A stretch of DNA of 64,000 nucleotides from Deltaproteobacteria bacterium (GTDB lineage: Bacteria; Lernaellota; Lernaellaia; JACKCT01), in contig JAOSJX010000028.1 in assembly GCA_027493875.1 (NCBI GenBank), forward strand, positions 248,001 to 312,000, in the 5' to 3' direction. A model generated the notes under the pieces. The model was not told where the DNA came from. It saw nothing but the letters and a program-made list of their open reading frames with translations, and ran no database searches. The position numbers and the translations under genes are program-made. Shown piece after piece: positions 49,167 to 58,675 of the stretch (within the stretch, counting starts at the first letter, position 1; the number at the start of each line of letters is the position of its first letter).

Positions 49167-50837
49167 TCAGCCGCAGCAGCCACCGTCGTCGTCGTCATCG
49201 TCGTCGTCGTCGCCGCCGGCGTCGTCGTCACCGCCGATGCCGTCGTCGTCGCCGGTGTCGTCGTCATCATCGTCATCGTCGTCATCGCCGTCGCCGCCGC
49301 CGCCCACGGTAACGGTTACCGTATCCGCGATGGAGGGATCGATACCGTCGTGGACGACAAGGCGGAAAACGTATTCGCCCGCATCGACCGCGGTAAACGA
49401 CGGCGTCGAAGTATCGGCGCCGGACAGGCCGACGGTCGGCCCCGACTCCTGCGTCCACGTCCACGTTTCGATCTCGTCGCCGTCCGGGTCGTAGGAGCCA
49501 GTGCCGTCGAGATCGACGATGGAGTTCGCCGCGACGTCCTGATCCGGTCCCGCGTCCGCGACCGGCGGCGTGTTCTCCTCGCGGAAGAACCGCACGACGG
49601 TCAACTTGTCGCCGACCGCGTACGCGTTCCGCGCGTCCAGGAAGTCGACCGCCAACAGCGCGCCGTTGCCCGTGTAATCGTCCAGACCCCAGCTCACGCC
49701 CCCGTCATCCGTATAGAGGATCACGGAATGGTCGTCGTAGTCGTAGCCGACCGCCCAACCGACCGCGGCATTGAGAAATTCGAAGTCGGCGATCATATAG
49801 GCGTCGCCCGCGTCCCCGACCCCGGGAATCGACGGCAAGGTCGAACTCATCCAGGTTTCGCCGCCGTCGGTGGTGTACAGAATGTCGAGCAATCCCTCTT
49901 CCGCGTTGGCCGCGAGAAGCCAGCCCGTCTCCGCATCGTGGAACTGCACCTTGTGGAATCCGACCGCGTCGGTGAACGGCGCTTCGAGATCCGCGGTCGT
50001 CAAAAGCGTCTGCCAGGACGCGCCGGCGTTGTTCGAATAGACGAGCGCCCCGACGTAACCGTTGAGATCCTCGAAATCCTTGGTCCACTCGATATCGTCG
50101 TCGCCCGCGTCGTCGTCGCCGTCGTCGTCGCCGCCAACGGCGTAGTATTCATACTCGGGAAAGGTTTCGCCGGCGAGGTAAATGTCGTTCGACGTCGGCA
50201 TCGACGCGCTGACGTAGAGCATATCCTCGTAGACTTCCGGGGCCGCCGCGAGGGTCTCCCACGACGCGCCGGCGTTGCTCGTGCGGAACACCGCCTCGGG
50301 ATCGCCCGCGGCCACGGCGTTCGTGGCGTCCAGCCAAGCCACGGCCATGATTTTGGTGCTGTTGGTGACCGGGGCAAGCGCGGTCGCCGTCCACGTATCA
50401 AGCGCCCCGCCGCCGGAGTTCGTATTGGCGATCCACGGGGTCTGCGCCGTGAGAAGGCCGCAGTCGGTGTAGCTGCCGCCCCACCCGCCGAAAATCAGGC
50501 CCGTCGTGCCGCTCGTGAACGTCAAGTCGTTCACCGAGATCAGCGCGCGGCAGAAACCGCCCGGGCCGAACGGCCAGACGTTGACCGCCAGGACCTCGGT
50601 CACGTTCACGCCTTGATCGACGCTGTTGAACACGAGGCCGGGTTCGAGATCGATCCCTTCGTACCAGGAGCCGACCGCGAAAAACGTGTCGTTATCCACC
50701 ACATTCACGCGGCTCAGATAACCGGAGCTGGTCAAGCTTCCGGACCGCTGGGATTGAAAGGTCCAGTCGCTGGCAAAAGCGCCCGTCGCCACGACAAGGA
50801 CGGCGAGCACCGCCAGACACATACCTGTGCGTCTCAT
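49167..50837 (-). CDS. secreted YCF48/BNR-repeat and PKD-domain protein with Asp-rich tail
   Basis: 556 residues. A signal peptide (residues 1-22) is followed by photosynthesis-assembly/BNR-like repeats (RTSNAGASWETL, VYSNNAGASWQTL, YTTDGGETWMS, YTDDGGVSWG), then a PKD domain (NTPPVADAGPDQDVAA to DGIDPSIADT). The last 50 residues are nearly all Asp and Gly and end GGCCG. A second Asp cluster (about residue 225) interrupts the propeller. It is probably surface-attached or calcium-binding. Function unknown. Confidence 0.78.
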   Translation of the reverse strand: MRRTGMCLAVLAVLVVATGAFASDWTFQSQRSGSLTSSGYLSRVNVVDNDTFFAVGSWYEGIDLEPGLVFNSVDQGVNVTEVLAVNVWPFGPGGFCRALISVNDLTFTSGTTGLIFGGWGGSYTDCGLLTAQTPWIANTNSGGGALDTWTATALAPVTNSTKIMAVAWLDATNAVAAGDPEAVFRTSNAGASWETLAAAPEVYEDMLYVSASMPTSNDIYLAGETFPEYEYYAVGGDDDGDDDAGDDDIEWTKDFEDLNGYVGALVYSNNAGASWQTLLTTADLEAPFTDAVGFHKVQFHDAETGWLLAANAEEGLLDILYTTDGGETWMSSTLPSIPGVGDAGDAYMIADFEFLNAAVGWAVGYDYDDHSVILYTDDGGVSWGLDDYTGNGALLAVDFLDARNAYAVGDKLTVVRFFREENTPPVADAGPDQDVAANSIVDLDGTGSYDPDGDEIETWTWTQESGPTVGLSGADTSTPSFTAVDAGEYVFRLVVHDGIDPSIADTVTVTVGGGGDGDDDDDDDDDDTGDDDGIGGDDDAGGDDDDDDDDDGGCCG

Positions 50838-50980
50838 GGGAAGTCCTCCTCCGCTTGGCCAAAGCTGGCAGCAGAAAATAACAGACGTAACGACCCAACC
50901 GTCCCGCCGGGGAACGGGGATTGCATCTTAGCAAACGCTGGTGGGCTTGTCTTCCCCCGTCCCCGGGGCGATGACGGACG

Positions 50981-51018
50981 AAAAAGGTTGACGGCGCACA
51001 CCAAAGAGGTGCACGCCG
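50981..51018 (-). terminator. rho-independent terminator of gpsA
   Basis: On the minus strand CGGCGTGCACC and GGTGTGCGCCG pair over 11 bp with two G-U wobbles around TCTTT, followed by a CAACCTTTTT tract. It follows the gpsA stop by 12 bp. Confidence 0.7.
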
Positions 51019-51029
51019 GGGGCCCTTTC

Positions 51030-52052
51030 TTATTGCCCTTTCAACGGAAAAATGCCGTGCAATTCGTCCTTCATCTCGCGATTCATGAGGCCCTGCGCCG
51101 CGGTGAGGAGGTCCTGCCCTTCGTAGAGGACGCGGTAGACCGCGGTTGAGATGGGCATGTCCACGTTCATTTTTTGCGCGAGTTCGTAAACCGGCTTCGC
51201 GGTGACATACCCCTCCGCCACCGCTTTTTGCCCGCCGACGATGTCCGACGCCTTCTCGCCGGCGGCCAAGCGTTTCCCGAGTTGGCGATTACGCGACAGA
51301 TCGCCGGTACACGTAAGAATCAGATCGCCGACGCCCGCGAGGCCGAGAAAGGTCAGCGGATTCGCGCCGAGGGCGACGCCGAGCCGCGTGATTTCCGCCA
51401 GGCCGCGCGTCATCAGCGACGCCCGACCCGACGCGCCGAACCCCAGGCCGTCCGCCGCGCCGCACGCCACCGCGACGACGTTCTTGAGCGCGCCGCCGAG
51501 TTCCACGCCGACCACGTCATTACTCGTGTAAATCCGGAACGCGGCCGAATGCATGATCGCCTGGACGCTTCGCGCCACGGTGATGTCGTGCGACGCCAGC
51601 GCCGCGTCCGCCGGCAGCCCCTTCGCGATTTCCCGCGCGAACGACGGCCCCGAAAGAAAACAAAGCCGGTCCCGATGCTCCGGCAGCTCCTCTTCCAGCA
51701 CCTGATTCATGAACGCGTGCGTGCCGGCCTCGATGCCTTTCGCCAGCGACACGACGCCCACGTCTCCCAACAGCGGACGCACGGTTTTCGCGACGGCACG
51801 CATGTGCGCCGACGGGACCGCGAGCAACACGAGATCCGCGCCAGCCCGCGCCTCTTCGGGATCGTTCGTGAAAAGAATCTCGGACGGCAGCTTGACGTCC
51901 GGAAGGTAGGCGCGGTTTTCGCCCTCGCGCGCGACCTGCTCCGGCAGCCCGTCGTCAAACGCCCAAACGCGCGCGCCGTGCCCCAAGCGCTGATGGTAGA
52001 GCGCCAGCGCCGTCCCGAACGCCCCGGCCCCGAAAACGCATACCGTCGCCAT
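51030..52052 (-). CDS. gpsA: NAD(P)H-dependent glycerol-3-phosphate dehydrogenase
   Basis: 340 residues, intact. The dinucleotide site is VFGAGAFGTALAL at residues 6-18. LSGPSFAREIAKGLPADAALAS and the catalytic-lysine helix VVGVELGGALKNVVAVACGAADGLGFG follow, with LAGVGDLILTCTGDLSRNRQLG near residue 245. It makes sn-glycerol 3-phosphate for phospholipid synthesis. It lies 9 bp after the Asp-rich lipoprotein gene on the same strand. Confidence 0.95.
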   Translation of the reverse strand: MATVCVFGAGAFGTALALYHQRLGHGARVWAFDDGLPEQVAREGENRAYLPDVKLPSEILFTNDPEEARAGADLVLLAVPSAHMRAVAKTVRPLLGDVGVVSLAKGIEAGTHAFMNQVLEEELPEHRDRLCFLSGPSFAREIAKGLPADAALASHDITVARSVQAIMHSAAFRIYTSNDVVGVELGGALKNVVAVACGAADGLGFGASGRASLMTRGLAEITRLGVALGANPLTFLGLAGVGDLILTCTGDLSRNRQLGKRLAAGEKASDIVGGQKAVAEGYVTAKPVYELAQKMNVDMPISTAVYRVLYEGQDLLTAAQGLMNREMKDELHGIFPLKGQ

Positions 52053-52061
52053 CCCCGCTCC

Positions 52062-54163
52062 TTAGTCGTTCGACGTCAGCAAACCGTACGCGCGCGCCAT
52101 CCAGTACGCGTGAAGATAGTCCGCGCCGCTGTCGCGCCAGGGCGTCGGACCGCCCCCCACGTCGAGCGGACTCGTCGTCCAGAAGCACGACGATGTCCCG
52201 CGCGTGAACAACGGCCTTCCGTAAAGCCCCTGGTGCCTCCCGCCGTCCATCCAGTCGAATTTCCAGAACAGCGAGGGAATCGGCGACGCGGTCCACGCCG
52301 GATCGACGCGCCGGTCGACGTCCAGGCTGTCCTTCGGATAAACCGCCTCGCGCATCCCCCACATCGCTTCGGCGAAGATGTCTTCGTAGCCCGGCCCCGG
52401 ATCGCCGAACGAATAGGCGGCGATCGGCCAGAGGACGTAGCGGACGGTGTGCGTGTTGCGCATGCCGGCCAGCCAACCGCGTTTGACGATGCCGCGTCGT
52501 CCCTCGTCCTTCAGCTCCTGCACGAGATGTTGAAGCGTCAGCATCGTCACGGTTTCAAGATGCTGGCCGCTCCAGTCCGTGATGCCCCAAAGATAGAACA
52601 AGCCGTTGCCCGCAAGCACGAAAGCCTCCAGCAGCGGCGAGAACAGCGTGTCGTAATTCGTGAGATATTGGCCGTCCCCGGTGGCGAGATAGGCGATGCC
52701 GTTTGCGTTGACCTCGTTGAACTGCCCGTCCTGCGCGTCGGCGTTGTTTTCGAGCAGCGTCACGATGTTCTCGGCGATGCGGTCGCGGTAGGTATCGTAC
52801 TCCGCGTCGTCCGGCAGAAAACGCAGCGCGAGGACGTATGAATAAACGACGCCCTGGTACATGTCGTTGTTGCCGCAGCAGCGCCAATCCATATCCTCGT
52901 ATCCCGCCGTTCCCTGAAACCAGGCGCCTTGCGTGAACGAACCGGGATCGGGCGGCGGGGTGCCGCCCTCGTGCGGGCGCAGCGTCCGTGCGAAGGTCGG
53001 ATCGTGCCCCGTCACGGGCACGAGCGTCAGCATGCCCTCCAGAGATTTCAGCGCGTTGTCGAGCGCTTCTTCTTCTCCGGTCGTGCGCCAGCGGTAAAAC
53101 TGACTCGCCACATACGTTCCGGTCCACAAGCTCGAATCGTGGTCGTGCGTGCGTTCCGGCGGTTCGGAACCGGCGAGCCATTGATCGAGCAGGCCGTAAT
53201 CGTTCACGTTCTTCGCCGCCGTCTCGTCGTCGAACGCCTCCGCCTTCTCATGCAGCAGCGTCCCGTAGGCCCGAGAGCGCTGCCGCGTTTCCGCCAGACT
53301 GATGTCGTCGATGATTTTGTTCGGCACGCGCAACGTCTCGGGGTGCGCGCGGTACCAATCGAAATCCAGTGCGGAAGTGCGGATAGTAGTGAACGCCGAC
53401 GTCAAACTCCTCGCGGTCCCGGTAGTCGTCGAAGAAGGGCAACGCGTGATAGTCCGTCATGATCAGGAAGACGAGATCGTGCAGCCAATCCGGCATCGGC
53501 TCGTGCGTCGGGTAGTAGGTGTCGTCCATGAAAAAGATCGGTAGGTCGCCGTTTTCGCCGGCATAGGTCAGCGTTTCCGACGCCGACACCAGTCCCGCGG
53601 GCGCCGACGTGTAACCGGCGGTGAGCGTCAGCGTTTTGCCCTCGCCCATGGCAAAGGTGCCGGTCACCACCTCCGGCGTTTTCTCGTCCTCCCCGCGCAC
53701 CAGATCGCCGAACGCCCGAATATAGTCGACGCGCCGCAGCGTCACCGTCGCTTCGGCGGCATTGTCCGCCGTTTCGGCCGTGCCGTCCCAACCGGAATAA
53801 ACGTCGTAACCGTCAAACGTCTGATCCGCGTAACGGACCGACCGCGAAAATCGAAATTCGCCGTTTTCGTTCACCCAAAACTCGACCTGCCCCTCATAGG
53901 CGCCGAGCTCGTCATCCGTGCCCGTCACATCCCAGACGCCGAGAAAGTGGGGCATGACGCCGTCGCTCGTATCGTCGTCGCCCGTGTCGTCGTCAACGTC
54001 GTCGTCCGCCGCGGAATCGTCGTCGTCGCCGGTATCGTCGTCGGGCAACGGCTTGTTCGGGTCCGCCTTGTCGTCGTCATCGTCGTCGCCGCAGGAACAC
54101 GACGCCGCGCCGAAAAAACAAGGCCGCGCCCAACATCGCAACTATAAAAATCCGCCACGCCAT
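52062..54163 (-). CDS. large lipoprotein with Asp-rich linker, unknown
   Basis: About 700 residues. ATG 54163 follows GGAGG and opens a lipoprotein signal (MAWRIFIVAMLGAALFF, lipobox GAASC) once one T is removed from the T-run near 54111. Residues 23-65 are Asp-rich with Gly/Thr spacers. A beta-rich domain (GVWDVTGTDDEL) follows, then, after a break near 53375, an all-helical segment resembling glycoside hydrolase or cellulase-type alpha/alpha barrels (WRTTGEEEALDNALKSLEGML, YVLALRFLPDD). Function not established. Confidence 0.62.
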
Positions 54164-54260
54164 CGACCGGCTCCTCCATGGGGAATCGGCATTGTTCCAC
54201 GCCGCGCGAAGTTTTGCAAGGGTTTGACGCACGCCCGACGCGGCGCCATGCTCGCGGCGC

Positions 54261-54615
54261 ATGGCATGGCGTCCCCCACCGTTTTCGCGATGGTTTTTCC
54301 TCTATCTGAAAACGCTCGTTATCGAAGCTACCCATTTACGTGCTGCTGGCGCGGACTTTCGTGCCGGCCCGCCGCGCCGCCGCTGCGGCCGTCGTTTGTT
54401 CCACGGTCACGCACCCGCTGCTCATCTACGTCTGGCCGCGATTCTTCACGCATCGCACGCCCTACATCGTCAGCGGCGAACTTATTGTTTGCGTCGTCGA
54501 GGCGCTGATCTTCTTCGCGCTCGCCCGGCCCATTCCGTGGTGGCGCGCCGTCGCCGCGTCCTTCATCGCCAACGCCGTCAGCTATGGCGCGGGCGTCCTG
54601 ACGCGGTTGCTTTAA
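54261..54615 (+). CDS. small polytopic membrane protein
   Basis: About 118 residues with three or four hydrophobic helices (VVCSTVTHPLLIYVWPRFF, ELIVCVVEALIFFALARPI, AAASFIANAVSYGAGVLTRLL). One frame break near 54333 joins LVIE to LPIYVLLARTF. ATG 54261 is the first start in frame. No domain recognised. The stop is about 80 bp before the next gene. Confidence 0.55.
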
Positions 54616-54695
54616 CCACGCCCTTCCCATTTTTCGCTTGCGTGTTAGATTTGCCGCCGCAATCGTCCGCCATCCTCGGTTTTGAAAGGCGCCTT

Positions 54696-55533
54696 TTGAC
54701 CTACACCGACACCATCGTGGCTCACCTCGATAAACACCGGGCGATGATTCTTCCGCTCGCGCGCCAGTGCCTGCGCGCCGGATTCTCCCTGACCATGGTC
54801 AAAGGCGGCACCGAGACGGCCACCGCGTTCATCGCCGAAACCGGCGATTTCGAACCCGCCTACGCCATCGCGCGCGACCACGCCGACCCGGCGGACGCGG
54901 CGATGGTCATCAAGCTCTTCGAACGGCCGCTGACGGGCACCACCTACAACCAGAGCGGCAAATCAAACATCAATCTCATCTTTTTGCAGGGCTCGGCGCG
55001 CGAATTTTTTTCGCGGCATGCCGAAAATCGTGGCGCAGATCCGCCAGGTCCTCGTTGAAAATTTCGACAACCAAGCGATTTTCGATCTCATCGACTTCGG
55101 CGCCGACTACCTCGACGGCACCACCTACCCCTTCGGGTACACGATTCACGCGTTCGGACGGCCGATTTTCGACGGCCATCTCCATGGGCGCGTCCTGCGC
55201 GTCGGGATTCTTGATCCTACCGCCTGGGTGCGGCTCGGGCTGTTTTTCGTCAAAGGCGCGGACGCGCTCGCGTTGTCGCTCCGCAACCCCTTCGATATCC
55301 TCGCGCTTCTTGATACGCTGCAGGCGTCACTCCGCCATCTGGCGACGTCCTACGCGGAGCGCGGCCTCACGATCGAAGCGCACGCGCTGGGACAAAAGGT
55401 TTTCTCGTGCGGCGCGGGCGTCCGTTCCAACCTGATGACGGACCGCTTCGGCCCCACCGCGATTCATTTGGAGGCGATTTTCCGCATGTTGTCTTCGGCG
55501 CTCCAGGCGGCCAAGGAGGCCGCCTCGCGATGA
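54696..55533 (+). CDS. unknown cytoplasmic protein upstream of rhomboid
   Basis: About 278 residues. A TTG at 54696 with GAAAGG just upstream fits best; no ATG or GTG lies near. The protein reads MTYTDTIVAHLDKHRAMILPLARQ and continues as a mixed alpha/beta sequence. A break in the T-run near 55008-55014 joins FFSRH to MPKIVAQIRQVLVENFDNQAIF. No family recognised. The stop overlaps the rhomboid ATG (ATGA). Confidence 0.6.
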
Positions 55534-56313
55534 CGCAATCACGATCCGGCGGCGGATTCCGCGGCGGCATGGGCGGCGGAGGATTCGGCCAAGGGCCGGT
55601 CCGCATGCGCTTCGGTCCGCCCAGCGTGCCGCCCGCCGTCAAGCAATTCATGATCGCGTGCGGCGCGATGTACCTCGTGCAGATGATTTTCCCCGCCGTG
55701 GTGCCCTATCTGGCGCTCATCCCGACCAAACTTTTTCGACGGGTGGATCTGGCAGCTCGTCACGTTCAACTTTCTGCACGGCCCGCTGATGCATCTCGTG
55801 CTCAACATGCTCATGATCTGGATGTTCGGCTCCGAACTCGAACTGCACATGGGCCGCCGGCGCTTCATTATTCTCATGGCCGTTTCCGGCATGGGCGCCG
55901 GGTTGTCGCAATCGCTCGTGATGGGATCGGTCGAGGTCCCCGGGCTGCCGGTCAGCGCGATGCCCTCCATCATCGGCGCGTCCGGCATCGTGTTCGGCCT
56001 ATTGCTCGTCTACGGCATCACGTGGCCGAACCGCATGGTCCTGTTCATGATGCTCTTTCCGGTCAAGGTCAAATGGATGGTCGTGCTCATGGGCGTCGTC
56101 GAGTTTCTGTCGTTTGTCGGCAACGCGCAGCCGGGCGTCGCGCATCTCGCGCACCTCGGCGGCATGCTGTTCGCCTATGTTTTCGTGCGTTACGACCAGA
56201 TTCACATGCGCGCGCGGAAAACCTATTACGACAAAAAACTCCAGTATTATCGCCGCGAGTTCAACGTTCACGACGGCGGCAAAAAAGACGACGACGGACC
56301 GACGTATCATTGA
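55530..56313 (+). CDS. rhomboid family intramembrane serine protease
   Basis: About 260 residues. A Gly-rich leader precedes six helices. Signatures are WQLVTFNFLHGPLMHLVLNMLMIWMFGSELE (first His/Asn region), IGASGIVFG with the catalytic Ser, and VAHLAHLGGMLFAY with the catalytic His. A break near 55737 joins LALIPTK to FFDGWIWQ. It cleaves membrane protein substrates. The ATG overlaps the upstream stop. Confidence 0.88.
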
Positions 56314-56384
56314 CGCCCGCCGGCCGTTTTTCAGCGCTTGACGCCCCGATAATCAAAGTGCTATGGGATGCGCGCTAACGTGTT

Positions 56385-56569
56385 TTAACCCGCATTTCTC
56401 ACCGGGTTTCGTCGCGAGGCGGCGGAGGCGCCAGGTGAGACGCCGCGTTGGAGGCCCGCGAACGCGAGGCGTACCTGGACGGTACGTCGCAGCGGGCGCG
56501 GGCCGAAACGCAAGTCGTAACCGGCGGACCCGTCGCCGGAGGAGAAAGCTGGTGAGAAATGCGGGTTAA
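56385..56569. repeat. 185-bp element with 19-bp perfect inverted ends
   Basis: TTAACCCGCATTTCTCACC at 56385-56403 recurs as its exact complement at 56551-56569. The 147 bp between are very GC-rich and include a CGTACC/GGTACG hairpin. No gene is convincing. This looks like a MITE-type or other non-autonomous repeat sitting in the gap between the rhomboid gene and the small exported protein. Confidence 0.6.
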
Positions 56570-56594
56570 TGCCCATGGTTGAGGAGAATCCGTC

Positions 56595-56973
56595 ATGAAG
56601 AAAACCGTGATCGCGGCCCTGGTCATCTTCGGTTTCATGTTCGCGTCGTTCGCCCGCGCCGACGTCTTTCCGGTGGAGGGCCAGCCGGGCATGTTCCGCA
56701 TGAGCGGCGTGGTGGACAAGTACGAGGCCTACGACGCCAAAAAGGCCGACGGCAAGATCGGCCGCCTCTACGCCTATCCGCACAACAAGGCGGGCGAGAA
56801 GGACAAGATCAAGAAGTTCTACATCACCGACAAGACGAAGGTCACCAAAAAAAGGCGGCGGCGAGGGAGTGATCGCGGATCTTACCAAAGACACGATCAC
56901 GCTGATCACCTATCGCCGCGTCGTCAAGAAGAAGGAAGACAAGCTGATCGCCACGGAAGTCGAAATTCAGTAA
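56595..56973 (+). CDS. small exported protein, unknown
   Basis: About 125 residues. ATG 56595 opens a signal peptide (KKTVIAALVIFGFMFASFARA, cleavage after ARA). The mature part is Lys/Asp-rich (KKADGKIGRLYAY, KDKIKKFYITDKT). The A-run near 56847-56853 breaks the frame; after it the C-terminus reads GVIADLTKDTITLITYRR and ends ATEVEIQ. GAGGAG lies 6-10 bases upstream. It ends at a terminator. No family recognised. Confidence 0.6.
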
Positions 56974-56995
56974 ATTTCCGGTAAGCCGAATCGAT

Positions 56996-57025
56996 AAAGG
57001 ACGCCGTTCGCGGCGTCCTTTTTTT
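56996..57025 (+). terminator. rho-independent terminator between converging genes
   Basis: AAAGGACGCCG and CGGCGTCCTTT pair over 11 bp around a TTCG loop and are followed by TTTT. The A/T flanks make it usable in both directions, serving the small exported protein on the plus strand and dnaJ on the minus strand. Confidence 0.85.
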
Positions 57026-58145
57026 ATTCGCCCGCGGCGAAGCCTTTGAGCTTGTCCCAGAGTTCGCGGACCGTGTGGCCTTTTTGCCTTCCTCGATCGT
57101 CGCGAACTCCACCATCAATTCGCGCTGGCGCTTGTTGAGCCGCTTGGGAATCTTTACCTGCATCACGCAAAGCTGGTCGCCGCGGCCGTATCCCTTAATG
57201 TGCGGAATGCCTTTGCCGCGTAGACGAATCACGTCCTGATCCTGCGTCCCCGCGGGAACGCCGAGTTCAACCTCGCCGTCCAGCGACGGCACGTTGATCG
57301 TTAGTGCCCAGCGCGGCTTCGTGCATCGCGATGGGAACGTGAATCACCACGTCCGTCTCGTGCCGCTGAAACACCTCATGCGGACGCACGCGAATAAAAA
57401 CATAGAGATCGCCCGGCGGACCGCCGCGCGCCCCTTCTTCTCCCTTGCCGGCCACCCCGCAGCCGCATTCCGTCTTCCACACCGGCCGGAATGCGCACCG
57501 ACACGTGCGATCGCTCGACCACGCGCCCCGCGCCGCCGCACGTCTTGCACGGGTCCTTGATGATCGACCCGGCGCCGCGGCAGTTCGGGCACGTCGTGGC
57601 GATGGAGAAAAAGCCCTGCGTGCGGCGCACCTGCCCGTGCCCGTGACAGAGCGGACACGTCACCGGACTCGATCCCGGCGTGGCGCCGGTGCCCTTGCAT
57701 TCGAGACAGGTCCCCCGTTTGGCGACCTCCAAGCGTTTCTCCACGCCGAAGGCCGCTTCCTCGAACGGCACCTCGACTTCCACGCGGAGATCGTCGCCGC
57801 GCCCGGCGCCGCCGCGTGACGAACGCCGGCCGCCGCCCATGCCGAAAAATTCCTCGAAGATGGAACCCATCGACGAGAAGACGTCGGAAAAGTCGTTGAA
57901 GCCCTGATAGCCGCTGCCGCGCAGCCCGTCGTGGCCGAAGCGGTCGTAGGTCGACCGCCGCTCGGGGTCCGACAAAACCTGATAGGCCTCCGACGCTTCC
58001 TTGAATTTCGTCTCGGCCTCGTGATCGCCCGGGTTTTTGTCCGGATGGTATTTGTGCGCAAGTTCGCGGTAAGCCTTTTGATACGGCCTTGATCCGCGTC
58101 TCGCGTGACGCCGAGGATTTCGTAGTAGTCCCGGTTGGTGGACAT
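57024..58145 (-). CDS. dnaJ: chaperone DnaJ
   Basis: About 373 residues. J-domain with HPD ([10 protein letters not shown]) at about residues 28-37, Gly/Phe-rich linker ([17 protein letters not shown]), four CxxCxGxG zinc repeats ([36 protein letters not shown]) and the C-terminal substrate domain ([21 protein letters not shown]). Breaks lie near 58090, 57462, 57300 and 57075. It activates DnaK's ATPase. It is the last gene of the minus-strand run beginning at the Gld ABC genes. Confidence 0.93.
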
Positions 58146-58183
58146 GGGCCGTGATTCCCTGCGCGGCCCGGGGGCTTGCGCGA

Positions 58184-58363
58184 TTATTTCGAGTCCGGCG
58201 TCTCCATGACCGCGGACGCCGGAATCGTTTCCGCATTGCCGGACGCGTCGCTCAGGCTCTTGAGCCACTCCGCCCACTGCTTGTCGTCAAAAAGACCGCG
58301 GGCGCGATAACGCTCGATCATGCGGACGTCGAATTTCTGTTCCGGTTTCTTATCGGTAAACAT
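58184..58363 (-). CDS. 59-residue small protein between rpoZ and dnaJ
   Basis: ATG 58363 follows GGAGGAAC, a strong ribosome site, 26 bp after rpoZ. The protein begins [19 protein letters not shown] and contains [10 protein letters not shown], a small amphipathic helix pair; no signal or membrane segment. Function unknown, but the site, codon use and position favour a real gene. Confidence 0.62.
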   Translation of the reverse strand: MFTDKKPEQKFDVRMIERYRARGLFDDKQWAEWLKSLSDASGNAETIPASAVMETPDSK

Positions 58364-58389
58364 CTTGGCTGTTCCTCCCGCCGTTCCGC

Positions 58390-58617
58390 TCAGGCTTCGC
58401 CGGACGCGTCGGCCTGGTCCGTGTCGTCGCCCTTGTCGATCCAGACTTTACCCGCGGCGATTTCGCGCAGCGCGTTCACCACGTGCTTGTTGTCCGTCGA
58501 ATTCAGGAGAAAGCGGCTCCCCTTCATCAACTGACGGGCCCGGCGGGCGGCCAACAGCACGAGGACAAAGCGGTTGTCCACGCGTTCGATGCAATCTTCC
58601 ACGGTAATGCGCGCCAT
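58390..58617 (-). CDS. rpoZ: RNA polymerase omega subunit
   Basis: 75 residues. [30 protein letters not shown] is the omega signature; [15 protein letters not shown] follows as in the family. It stabilises the beta' subunit and takes part in ppGpp binding. GGAGAG precedes the ATG. Confidence 0.93.
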   Translation of the reverse strand: MARITVEDCIERVDNRFVLVLLAARRARQLMKGSRFLLNSTDNKHVVNALREIAAGKVWIDKGDDTDQADASGEA

Positions 58618-58675
58618 CGTTTTTCTCTCCTTGCCGCGCGTGCGGCGGGACCAACGGGAAAAGCTTTCCCGATGA

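Noticed and set aside
49179-49304. GTCGTC tandem repeat as a CRISPR-like array
   Set aside because: It is a trinucleotide coding repeat for Asp inside an intact gene with no spacers or cas genes.
47790-51149. 1119-codon open frame on the plus strand across the glycosyltransferase and PKD genes
   Set aside because: It runs antisense to two well-supported minus-strand genes and is rich in Arg, His and Asp with no domain. It is a high-GC shadow frame.
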